Shown piece after piece: positions 18,754 to 26,575 of a stretch of DNA of 64,000 bases. The notes under the pieces were generated by a model. It saw nothing but the letters and a program-made list of their open reading frames with translations. It was not told where the DNA came from and did not search any database. The position numbers and the translations under genes are program-made. Origin of the DNA: VXPQ01 sp965223485 (lineage in GTDB: Bacteria > Bacteroidota > Rhodothermia > Rhodothermales > VXPQ01); assembly GCA_965223485.1 (NCBI GenBank), contig OZ244993.1, forward strand, positions 2,418,001 through 2,482,000. Reading direction: 5' to 3'. Positions within the stretch are counted from its first letter, which is position 1; each line of letters begins with the position of its first letter.

Positions 18754-20081
18754 GGGCGTGTCCCGTTAACTGTGTAAGTGGGATTATTGTTCAATGGGGA
18801 CTCTGTCCCCGTAGAGTATGACGAACTGGTTGAGTGCGGCCTTCCAGTCGCGTATCGGACGCTTCCATTTCTTCGACGCTTCGCGCAGGCCCAGGTAGAG
18901 CAGTTTGCGCACCGCGTCGTCGTTGGGGAAAGCGCCCCGTCCCTTGACGATTTTGCGCAGGCTGTAGTTCAGCGATTCGATCGCATTGGTGGTGTAGACC
19001 ACCTTGCGGATCGCAGGCGCATAGTCGAAGAAAGGCGCCAGACGCTCCCAGTCCTTCCTCCACAGCGGAGCGATAGCCGGGTACTTCTCGCTCCACTCTT
19101 GCTCGAAAGCCTCGAGCGCCGCAAGAGCGGCCTCTTCGCTCGGCGCTGCGTAGACCGCGCGCAAAGACGCCGCCACCGGCTTGCGCTCCTTCCAGGGCAC
19201 GTAACGCAGGCTCTTGCGCACCTGGTGCACTATGCACAACTGCACCCGCGCATGTGGAAAGACCGTCTCTATCGCCTCGGGAAGACCCTTCAGGCCGTCC
19301 ACGCACGCAATGAAGCAGTCCTCCATCCCCCGCGCCTTCAACTCGCCGAAGATGGTGAGCCACGAAACGGCCCCTTCCGTCGGAGCGATCCAAAGGCCCA
19401 GCACCTTTTTATCTCCTTCAATATCTATCGCCAGCGCCACGTAGACCGCGCGCGTCTTCACCGAACCCTCCTCGCGAGACTTCACGAACAAGGCGTCGAA
19501 GTACACGATCGGATACACCCTCTCCAGAGGACGAGCCTGCCATGCGGTCACTTCCTCGAGAACGCTTGCGGTAACCTCCGAGACAAGCGTAGAGGAGACC
19601 TCCGCGCCGTAGAGACGTCTCAACGTGTCCTGGATAGCCCGCGTGCTCTGGCCCTGCGCATAGAGATACACGATCGTCTCGTCCAGGCCCGCTACCCGGC
19701 GCTGGCGCTTCTCTACGATCCTGGGCTCGAAACTGCCGTTGCGATCGCGAGGAACCTCCAGATCCAGCGAACCCGACTCGCTCTCGAGCCGCTTCGCAGT
19801 GCGTCCGTTACGGGAATTGCCGCTCTTGCGACCCGACCGATCATGCGGCGGATAACCGAGATGATGCGTCAGTTCCCCCTCCAGCGCCGCCTCGAGAGCA
19901 CGCTTGCCTATCGTCTTGAGCAAACCGCCCTCCCCGAAAAGGTCCCGCGCGTCTCCCTTGAAATCCTTCAGCAACTCGTCCAGAAGAGCCTGCTGTTTGT
20001 CTGTAAGTTCGGTCATCGTCTTCACCTCCTGATGAAACTATGTGTACGATTGACCACTTACACAGTTTTCAGGACACGCTC
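18754..20081 (-). mobile_element. IS256-family insertion sequence, apparently intact
   Basis: The ends are imperfect inverted repeats of about 28 bp: the left reads gggcgtgtcccgttaactgt and the right, in complement, gagcgtgtcctgaaaactgt, both continuing gtaagtgg. The element is flanked by the perfect 8-bp direct repeat gtcccttg (18746-18753 and 20082-20089), which marks the target site. The transposase gene fills the interior. An intact target duplication and an uninterrupted gene argue for a recent insertion. Confidence 0.9.
18784..20016 (-). CDS. IS256-family transposase
   Basis: 410 residues, full length for the family, with RNase-H-fold DDE catalysis: Asp in VYFDALFVK, Asp in CVDGLKGLPEAIETVFP and Glu in NAIESLNYSLRK. 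The His-containing VQLCIVHQVRKSLRYV stretch is characteristic of IS256/mutator transposases. I chose the ATG at 20016 because an aggagg sits 8 nt before it; a GTG at 20025 lies within that ribosome site. No stop or frameshift is visible, so the element may be active. Confidence 0.95.
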   Translation of the reverse strand: MTELTDKQQALLDELLKDFKGDARDLFGEGGLLKTIGKRALEAALEGELTHHLGYPPHDRSGRKSGNSRNGRTAKRLESESGSLDLEVPRDRNGSFEPRIVEKRQRRVAGLDETIVYLYAQGQSTRAIQDTLRRLYGAEVSSTLVSEVTASVLEEVTAWQARPLERVYPIVYFDALFVKSREEGSVKTRAVYVALAIDIEGDKKVLGLWIAPTEGAVSWLTIFGELKARGMEDCFIACVDGLKGLPEAIETVFPHARVQLCIVHQVRKSLRYVPWKERKPVAASLRAVYAAPSEEAALAALEAFEQEWSEKYPAIAPLWRKDWERLAPFFDYAPAIRKVVYTTNAIESLNYSLRKIVKGRGAFPNDDAVRKLLYLGLREASKKWKRPIRDWKAALNQFVILYGDRVPIEQ

Positions 20082-20121
20082 GTCCCTTGTTTCGGAAACT
20101 CTGCGGTACCCTGCCAGCGGC

Positions 20122-20150
20122 TTGACATATACAGACAGAATCCGTATGCT
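20122..20150 (+). promoter_or_regulatory. Sigma-70-like promoter for the PIN/TM gene
   Basis: TTGACA at 20122-20127 and TATGCT at 20145-20150 are separated by 17 bp, and lie 45 bp before the ATG of the AT-rich gene. It sits just outside the right end of the IS256 element, so it belongs to the older sequence. Bacteroidota often use a different consensus, so this is only a motif match. Confidence 0.4.
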
Positions 20151-20194
20151 CCGGTTGCCATTATCCATATGAACAAATTAAATATAGGGCAACC

Positions 20195-22195
20195 ATGCTT
20201 ACAAATACACTTACCAGTTTTGCTATTCTAAAGGTCAATATACAAAATCGAAGTGATTATCTTGAATATCTTAAACCTTTCATTTTTCAGATATTGTTAG
20301 ATAATCAACAAGTTTCAATCACAACAGAAACCATAAGTCAAGATATAAGATTAACGTATGGATTAGATATTCCCAAAAGAACTGTAGGAATAGTCTTAAA
20401 GCGAATTGCCAAAAGCCGTCTCATAAAGAAAGAAGAAGGAGCATATAAAGTAATCGGCAATTTGCCTGACCCTAAAATTCATTCCAAAAGAGCAAATGCG
20501 CGTGATCATATAGATTCCATCACAGACGGCCTGATAATTTTTTCTCAAGATACACCAAGACCAATTTCTGATCGAGATGAAGCTGTTCAATCAATATGTG
20601 CGTTCTTATCACAGTTTGATGTTGCGTGTCTGCGTTCATACTTAAAGGAAACCGCTATACCAAAACTTAAAAAACATCATCCATCAGGCATTGTTTTAGT
20701 CAGTGATTATATACAATACATACAACAGAATGATTTGGTTCGATTCAATAGTTTTATTATTGTGGTTCAAGGTCATATGTTGGCCAATGCGTTATTATGT
20801 CCCGATCTTGACAAGGCCGCAAAGACTTATCGTAATGTAACTTTTTATTTTGACACTTCCCTTATTATAAAATCTTTGGGATTAGATGGAGAATCTGGCA
20901 AATCAGCAACTGATGAGTTGATTAAACTTATTAGAAATTTGAAGGGTAATATAGCGGTGTTTTCTCATACCTTTCAAGAAATTAAGAGCGTATTATTGGG
21001 CAAGGCTGATCATATAGATTCTGGCCCGGATGATGGAGGAATTATACATGAGGCAAGAAAGGCGGGCACTACCAGAGCTGATTTAATACATTTTGCGACA
21101 ATTTTAGATCAAAAGATCAATGATATTGGAATACAGATTAAACCTTCTCCCAGTCGAATCAATGATTTTCAGATTGATGTGGCTGAATTTGAAAAAGCAT
21201 TAGATAAAAATAAAGTTTTACACAGAAATCCTCGGGCAAGAGAATATGATATTCAATCCGTTCAGAGTATATACGCAATTCGAAAAAATCGACACGTCTC
21301 CTCTCTTGAAAAATCTTATGCTGTATTTGTAACCGATAATAGTGGATATGCGAATACCGCTTGCCATTTCGATAAAGGTAAAGATTATAGATCACTTTCG
21401 GAAGTATCGAGTGTGATCACGGATTTTTCCTTGGCTAATGTTTCATGGCTGAAAGCACCCATGGGCGCCTCAAACTTGCCTATGACTCAAATGCTTGCGA
21501 TTTCATATGCTGCGCTTAAGCCCTCACATGAACTATTAGAAAAATACCTTGAAGAAATTGACAAACTCCAGGAGAAGGGAGGAATTACTGAACGCGATCA
21601 TCAATTGCTTAGAAGTAGCCCTCTTGTATATAGAGAACTTATGCACCTTACACTTGGAGAAGATGATATTTTAGATGAAAAAATTGTCTCACAAAAAATT
21701 ATAGACAATATCCTGGAGCGTATATACAGTCAATTGAGGAATGAGTTCAAAGAAGAAGAATCACAAGAGTTATTTGATTCAATCAAAGAACATGAGAAAA
21801 CGAAAAAGGTTCTTGCTTCTTTACAAAAGAATATTTCTGAAACAAAAGATAAAATTTATTGGAGGTGTCATACTTGGGCAAGCAGGCTTGCTACGTTTGT
21901 TACTGCGATTATATTCCTTCTCCTGTTATTCGGATTCTTCCAGAGTCTTGGCTTTGATATACTTGATCTACCTAACTCGTTTTCTTTTGTATTTATACTT
22001 TCCACGATAATATTTACATTGTATGTAATTGTAAAATTCTTTTCTAAATCAAATTTAATGGATATGTATTGGCACATCCACAAATGGTGTTTAAACCGTC
22101 TTTTAAATCGTCAATCCAAGATGACGGGTTTGAACTTTGATGATGTAGATACAATGCCTAAATCTAAAATGAATACTAAACGTCTAACTAGTTAA
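20195..22195 (+). CDS. Unrecognised wHTH - PIN-like - two-TM protein, AT-rich and probably acquired
   Basis: 666 residues, not recognised as a named family. Residues about 20-88 look like a winged helix (TISQDIRLTYGLDIPKRTVG, then KSRLIKKEEGAYKV). Residues about 213-400 look like a PIN-type nuclease fold: Asp220 in FYFDTSLIIK, Glu262 in HTFQEIK, and Asp381 in VFVTDNSGYANT. A helical or coiled-coil section follows, then two membrane spans near 568-620 (FVTAIIFLLLLFGFF and FSFVFILSTIIFTLYVIV). The base composition is far more AT-rich than its neighbours. It sits among IS pieces and defence-like genes. A membrane-anchored, possibly toxic RNase is a fair guess only. Confidence 0.7.
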   Translation: MLTNTLTSFAILKVNIQNRSDYLEYLKPFIFQILLDNQQVSITTETISQDIRLTYGLDIPKRTVGIVLKRIAKSRLIKKEEGAYKVIGNLPDPKIHSKRANARDHIDSITDGLIIFSQDTPRPISDRDEAVQSICAFLSQFDVACLRSYLKETAIPKLKKHHPSGIVLVSDYIQYIQQNDLVRFNSFIIVVQGHMLANALLCPDLDKAAKTYRNVTFYFDTSLIIKSLGLDGESGKSATDELIKLIRNLKGNIAVFSHTFQEIKSVLLGKADHIDSGPDDGGIIHEARKAGTTRADLIHFATILDQKINDIGIQIKPSPSRINDFQIDVAEFEKALDKNKVLHRNPRAREYDIQSVQSIYAIRKNRHVSSLEKSYAVFVTDNSGYANTACHFDKGKDYRSLSEVSSVITDFSLANVSWLKAPMGASNLPMTQMLAISYAALKPSHELLEKYLEEIDKLQEKGGITERDHQLLRSSPLVYRELMHLTLGEDDILDEKIVSQKIIDNILERIYSQLRNEFKEEESQELFDSIKEHEKTKKVLASLQKNISETKDKIYWRCHTWASRLATFVTAIIFLLLLFGFFQSLGFDILDLPNSFSFVFILSTIIFTLYVIVKFFSKSNLMDMYWHIHKWCLNRLLNRQSKMTGLNFDDVDTMPKSKMNTKRLTS

Positions 22196-22237
22196 ATATG
22201 CCCGGGGCAAACTTTGCTGAAAAGAATTTTTGTCAAG

Positions 22238-22438
22238 TTAAAGATATGCCCTATGATCGTCCGTGTAGACCGTTTCCTCGGCCTCTACGGTTTCGTGTAC
22301 GAATCCAGCCAGTGTTTCACCCGGTTCCCATCCTAACGGACGTGCAGCGATCTTACCGCCGCGTTGCTTCGCGCCCATAATGGTTGCCTTGCCTGCCGTG
22401 CCCCGGCCCGCATGGAGTTTCTTCGATGCGTGTTTGTT
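22238..22438 (-). pseudogene. IS1595-family transposase, internal fragment, inverted (copy 2)
   Basis: On the minus strand, 66 codons read NKHASKKLHAGRGTAG, ending ETVYTDDHRAYL before a TAA. This is the central part of an ISXO2-type (IS1595) DDE domain, with the second catalytic Asp in YTDDHRAY. It lacks the N-terminal zinc ribbon and the last third. It abuts, head on, a plus-strand C-terminal tail of the same family at 22442, so an internal inversion or two separate insertions must be invoked. Confidence 0.75.
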
Positions 22439-22441
22439 ACA

Positions 22442-22512
22442 CTGGAACAGATGGAGCGGGTGTTTCAGGGCATGGACGGCAAGCGTCTGCGCTACGTTGA
22501 CCTGATTGCTTA
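22442..22512 (+). pseudogene. IS1595-family transposase, C-terminal scrap (copy 2)
   Basis: The frame reads LEQMERVFQGMDGKRLRYVD then LIA and TAA at 22510-22512, the same tail as copies 1 and 3. The bases that follow (taccgtatattactgcacaa) are close to those after copy 1 and look like the right terminal repeat. Directly to its left is the inverted internal fragment. Confidence 0.75.
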
Positions 22513-22560
22513 ATACCGTATATTACTGCACAATCAAACCTGCGGTATATTAATACCCAG

Positions 22561-23175
22561 ATGCTCACTGATACCAGAGAGACAATGGCATACGTAGCAC
22601 CCGGCAAGCACAACCGCAAGGGATTGGCGATTTTCGAGGTCATGGACATGTTTCCCGACGAAGAAGCGGCCCGCCAGTGGATCGAATCCATCCGCTGGCC
22701 CGTTGGTCCGTCCTGCCCGGAGTGTGGATCGTCGAACTACGCGGAAACGTCCTACCACCCGACGATGCCTTACCGTTGCCGGGCTTGCCGCAAGCATTTC
22801 TCGGTGCGCAAGGGTACGGTCATGCAGTCCAGTCATATCACGCTCCGTCAGTGGGCTATCGTGATCTACATGGCCGTAACGAGTCTGAAGGGAGTATCGA
22901 GCATGAAGATCCACAGGGAATTGGGCATGACGCAGAAAAGCGCGTGGTTCCTGATCCGGCGATTCCGAGAGTTCTTCGGAGAGAGCGCATCGTTTACCGG
23001 CCCCGTAGAGGTCGATGAGACGTACGTCGGCAGCAAGGAGAGCAACAAGCACGAATCGAAAAAGATGAACGCCGGACGGCATAACATCCAGGAACTCGAC
23101 ACGATCCATCAAATGGCTGCCGTCATTCGGGGCATGGATCAAAAGCGCCTCATGTACAAAGACCTCATTGCGTAG
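22561..23175 (+). pseudogene. IS1595-family transposase with in-frame internal deletion (copy 3)
   Basis: 204 residues instead of roughly 300. The N-terminal zinc ribbon is present (CPECG at 52-56, CRACRK), then the helix-turn-helix, then the first catalytic Asp152 in VEVDETYVG. At residues 168-173 the frame jumps from ESKKMNAGR straight to HNIQELDTIHQM, the start of the C-terminal tail. The segment with the other two catalytic acids, of which one is seen in the inverted piece at 22238-22438, is gone, so it cannot transpose by itself. The frame is kept intact and its TAG lies only 2 nt before the methyltransferase start. An alternative start is the ATG at 22585. Confidence 0.8.
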
Positions 23176-23177
23176 CC

Positions 23178-24176
23178 ATGTCAGCGAATAAAAATTTGCA
23201 CGTCGCTAAATCGGCGAAAAAAGACGAGTTCTATACCCAGTTGCCGGACATTGAAAGGGAACTCCGGCATTATACGCCCCACTTCGAAGGGAAGGTTGTA
23301 TACTGCAACTGCGACGATCCGCGAGTATCCAGTTTCTTCCATTACTTCTCGTACAACTTCGAGAAGTTGGGTCTGAAAAGGCTTGTTACGACCTGCTACA
23401 AGAACCAGTCCGCAGACCTTTTCAGCCGACACGATTCGGAACAGGCTATCCGGCTGGAATACACGGGCGACAAGGACGGAAACAGGGTTCCCGACCCGGA
23501 AGAAATAGGCATTTTTTCCTTGCGGGGAGACGGGGATTTTAGGAGTCGGGAATGTATCGAATTACTCAAACAGGCGGACATCGTTGTTACCAATCCTCCC
23601 TTTTCTCTCTTTCGGGAATACGTGGCGCAACTGATCGAGTACGACAAGAAGTTTGTAATCATTGGTCCCCGGAACGGAATCACGTATAAAGAAATTTTCC
23701 CTGCCATAAGAAGTAATGTAATGTGGCTTGGCTATGGGTTCAAAAGCGGAAACGCATATTTCGAGACAAATCGTCCCAAAGAAGATTTTGCCCCAGGTGT
23801 TTACAACGAGGATACTGGGCTTGTAAAGTTCAGAAATGTAGTATGGTTTACCAATTTGGACATCCAAAAGCGCCGAGAAGATCTGATCCTCTACCGGAAG
23901 TACACACCGGAAGAGTACCCCGAGTACGACAACTACGACGCTATTAATGTAGACAAAACAAAGGAAATACCCTATAATTGGGCGGGAGCGATGGGCGTTC
24001 CTATAACTTTTTTAGATAAATATAACCCCGATCAGTTTGAGATTGTCGGCGCAACAGAAAGCGAAGGGAAAGGATTTTCAGCGGGACTCTGGTTACCAGA
24101 GGTCGGGACGGCGCAAGCCTTGGTCAAAGGAGCGCGCGTTTACAAGCGATTATTTATCCGAAACAAGCGACTATGA
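23178..24176 (+). CDS. EcoRI-type adenine-specific DNA methyltransferase
   Basis: 332 residues, close to the length of M.EcoRI. The family opening is clear: NKNLHVAKSAKKDEFYTQL, then VVYCNCDDPRVSSFF and TTCYKNQ. The catalytic motif is NPPF at 139-142 in VVTNPPFSLF. It should add a methyl group to the N6 of adenine in a short target; the target cannot be read from sequence. Translation starts 2 nt after the broken IS1595 transposase with no clear ribosome site, and its TGA overlaps the next ATG by 4 bp. With that DUF262-HNH gene it may form a restriction-like or methylation-guided defence module. Confidence 0.9.
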   Translation: MSANKNLHVAKSAKKDEFYTQLPDIERELRHYTPHFEGKVVYCNCDDPRVSSFFHYFSYNFEKLGLKRLVTTCYKNQSADLFSRHDSEQAIRLEYTGDKDGNRVPDPEEIGIFSLRGDGDFRSRECIELLKQADIVVTNPPFSLFREYVAQLIEYDKKFVIIGPRNGITYKEIFPAIRSNVMWLGYGFKSGNAYFETNRPKEDFAPGVYNEDTGLVKFRNVVWFTNLDIQKRREDLILYRKYTPEEYPEYDNYDAINVDKTKEIPYNWAGAMGVPITFLDKYNPDQFEIVGATESEGKGFSAGLWLPEVGTAQALVKGARVYKRLFIRNKRL

Positions 24177-25258
24177 GGGTAGAGCCGCATAGCATCACAG
24201 TCCGCGAACTCGTTGACGAGTACAGTGACGACGGCGAAGGAGGCGTGTCCGGTTATTCGGACAGGCTGGACATTCGCCCGCCCTATCAACGGGAGTTCGT
24301 TTACAAGGACAAGCAGCGTAATGCTGTCATTGACACCATCACGAAGGGTTTCCCGCTGAATGTGATGTACTGGGCTGTCCGGGGCGATGGAACGTATGAG
24401 ATCATCGACGGGCAGCAACGCACGATCTCCGTTGCCCAGTATGTAGAAGGAGATTTCTCGTTCAACGGGCGGTACTTCGCCAATCTTCAGGACGACGAAC
24501 AGAACGAAATACTCGACTATGAACTTGCGGTCTACCTTTGCAGTGGCACGAACAGCGAGAAACTCGAATGGTTCAGAACGATCAATATTGCCGGGGAGAG
24601 GTTAACCGATCAGGAATTGCGCAACGCGGTTTACGCGGGTTCGTGGGTGTCTGACGCTAAAAGGTATTTCAGCCGAAACGGTTGCGCTGCCTATGGCATA
24701 GGGCATGACTACATGAAAGGTGCTCCGATCCGGCAAGAGTATCTCGAAACCGCTATCAAGTGGATAAGCGGAGGTGATATAGAAGAGTACATGGGCAAGC
24801 ACCAGCACGACCCGGATGCTGTTCCCCTTTGGGAGTATTTCCAATCCGTCATCGCTTGGATTGAGGCTACATTCCCTCGTAAAAGGCCGTTCATGAAGGG
24901 TGTGGAATGGGGACCGCTTTATGATGAGCACAATGCTGATGCGGGCCTTGATCCCGTCAAGATCGAAGAGGATGTAGCCAGACTTGTTCTCGACGACGAT
25001 GTAACAAGAAATGCGGGGATATACCCCTACGTTCTGACCGGCGACGAGAAACACCTGAACATCCGGTCTTTCTCGAAGGCAATGAAGCAAGCGGTTTACG
25101 AAAAGCAGAATGGCGAATGCGCCATATGCAGCGAATCGTTTGCCCAGAAAGACATGGAAGCCGACCACATCATGCCTTGGGTCGAAGGTGGCAAAACCAA
25201 TGAGGAAAACTGCCAGATGCTGTGTAAATCCTGCAACCGCCGTAAATCTTCAAAATGA
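24173..25258 (+). CDS. DUF262 - HNH endonuclease fusion protein
   Basis: 361 residues. The N-terminal DUF262 (ParB/Srx-like) domain has RPPYQREFVYKDKQ and the diagnostic DGQQR at 79-83, a nucleotide-binding motif used by GmrSD, BrxU and SspE type defence nucleases. After a helical middle, residues about 316-361 form an HNH nuclease with paired cysteines (CAIC and CKSCN) and DHIMPWVEGGKTNEEN. It is translationally coupled to the methyltransferase (ATGA overlap). The likely role is cutting DNA with the wrong modification state; whether it is blocked or triggered by methylation is unknown. Confidence 0.88.
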   Translation: MRVEPHSITVRELVDEYSDDGEGGVSGYSDRLDIRPPYQREFVYKDKQRNAVIDTITKGFPLNVMYWAVRGDGTYEIIDGQQRTISVAQYVEGDFSFNGRYFANLQDDEQNEILDYELAVYLCSGTNSEKLEWFRTINIAGERLTDQELRNAVYAGSWVSDAKRYFSRNGCAAYGIGHDYMKGAPIRQEYLETAIKWISGGDIEEYMGKHQHDPDAVPLWEYFQSVIAWIEATFPRKRPFMKGVEWGPLYDEHNADAGLDPVKIEEDVARLVLDDDVTRNAGIYPYVLTGDEKHLNIRSFSKAMKQAVYEKQNGECAICSESFAQKDMEADHIMPWVEGGKTNEENCQMLCKSCNRRKSSK

Positions 25259-25261
25259 ACC

Positions 25262-25657
25262 ATGCCGGAGAAACCTGAACCGAAACGCAAGCGTGGTCGC
25301 CCTGAAACACGGATACCCTCTGTGGAAAAAGCGACAAAAGGAGCAGCGAAGGCCTGGGACAAAGTGGCAGATGGCCAGGAAGTGGAAGACGATCTTACAC
25401 AAGCCGCCGAAGCACGTAGCAAGGCATTGGAACAACTCCTAAAGGGCCGAGCCCCAACATCCTCTAGGAGGCAAGCGGCAGAAAAAGCAGCGAAGGCCTG
25501 GGACAAAGTGGCAGATGACCACGAAGCGAAAGGCGATCTTACAAAAGCTGCCGAAGCACGCAGCAAGGCATTGGAACAACGCGCAAAGGTCCGAGCCCTA
25601 ATATCCTTCGGGAGACACAAGCGGAAAAAGAAGCGACGAAGGACTCGAAGAAAGTAG
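25262..25657 (+). CDS. Small charged protein with 48-residue tandem repeats
   Basis: 131 residues, not recognised. After a basic leader (EPKRKRGRPETR, AT-hook-like), two 48-residue copies follow with the shared cores AAKAWDKVAD and AAEARSKALEQ; the DNA period is 144 bp. A third copy begins (QAEKEATKDSKKVAGAQE) but is shifted to another frame by one missing base near 25610-25623, so the present product ends in a run of Lys/Arg at 25657; the lost frame would end at 25698. It starts 3 bp after the DUF262-HNH stop, so it is probably its operon mate. Possibly a nucleic-acid-binding accessory. Confidence 0.55.
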   Translation: MPEKPEPKRKRGRPETRIPSVEKATKGAAKAWDKVADGQEVEDDLTQAAEARSKALEQLLKGRAPTSSRRQAAEKAAKAWDKVADDHEAKGDLTKAAEARSKALEQRAKVRALISFGRHKRKKKRRRTRRK

Positions 25658-25928
25658 CAGGTGCCCAGGAAGCGGAAGGTCCATTTCGTACTTGGTAAAT
25701 AACAGAGGCAGCCCGGGGATCTCCGCTCGACGGCTTAATAAATCCTAATTCGATCAAAAGAGGGATACATGGAAAAAAACAATCATCAGGGGATTTTCTT
25801 TTCCCTCTTTCGCCAAAACTGTCAGACGATCCGAAAGACGCGAACTACTAAGGCATATTGATGACTCACGAGGGGGATTCCTGGTGCGAAGATTGGGAAA
25901 CAAATAAAGAAGTACGCCTCAAGGTTTA
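25658..25928. other. Intergenic gap between convergent accessory genes
   Basis: The first 40 bases carry the out-of-frame end of the third 48-residue repeat. Beyond that I see only short open frames of 20-31 codons on the plus strand (for example from ATG 25861 to TAA 25932) without family signals, and no strong hairpin. Confidence 0.4.
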
Positions 25929-26561
25929 CTAATCATCAACAAGATAAAATTTACATACACCCACAGCTATTCCGTAGCTGAGCGCTTCTAGGTCGTTGTG
26001 ATAATTGGGCAATTCCCGCCCCTTGGGTCTTTCCCAAAAATAGCGCATATCTGTAATGGGATGGCCCCTCAATTTTTTGATGAGCAATCCCATGGGCATT
26101 ATTTCTTCGGCACGCTTATCGTTTATTATCATTTTAGCTCTCACCTTGTATTGAGCCCCTATGTCATGCTTCTCTTGTTTCGGCAGACTATTAAATAGTT
26201 TGACGATATTGTGCCCGTGCCGGCTCTTGATTTCCTCTCCTTTCCTCTTGTCAACTTGATGGTGAGCGTGTTTCAGCAATATCTCGATGGCATACAGACT
26301 GATTATCGTTTTGGCTACATAGAACCCGAACATAAGGTTGGGTTTCATTCTGTCAGCATAGGGGTTGCCCGCCAAGATTCTGTCAACAGCTTTTTCCGGG
26401 AATGGTATATGGGTAAATGTGAAAACCCCCTGCAAGGTGTCGAGGGGTATTTCAACCGCCTTTTGTTTCTTGGGTTTGAGACATGATTTGAGCTTTCTTA
26501 ACACGGTTCGTACGCACCTTGAATCAGGATAGTGGCACCGGGCAACGTACGGATCCGGCAC
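25929..26561 (-). CDS. HEPN-like protein, third gene of the cyclase operon
   Basis: 210 residues starting at GTG 26561, 14 bp after the cyclase stop. Most of it appears helical. A conserved-looking core runs AKTIISLYAIEILLKHAHHQ, then RHGHNIVKLFNSLPKQEKHD. The pairing of a SLYAxEILLKxA helix with a GHNxxKLFNSLP helix is what HEPN-fold proteins show, and RHGH could be a compact version of the R-x-H RNase motif. That makes it a possible RNA-cutting effector or regulator. This is a motif-level reading and could be wrong. The strand and spacing argue for one operon with the two genes upstream. Confidence 0.6.
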   Translation of the reverse strand: MPDPYVARCHYPDSRCVRTVLRKLKSCLKPKKQKAVEIPLDTLQGVFTFTHIPFPEKAVDRILAGNPYADRMKPNLMFGFYVAKTIISLYAIEILLKHAHHQVDKRKGEEIKSRHGHNIVKLFNSLPKQEKHDIGAQYKVRAKMIINDKRAEEIMPMGLLIKKLRGHPITDMRYFWERPKGRELPNYHNDLEALSYGIAVGVCKFYLVDD

Positions 26562-26575
26562 TACCCCATCAATCT

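Noticed and set aside
18778..20172. A 464-codon plus-strand frame across the IS256 element
   Set aside because: It is the antisense of the transposase and runs through both inverted repeats, which real genes would not do.
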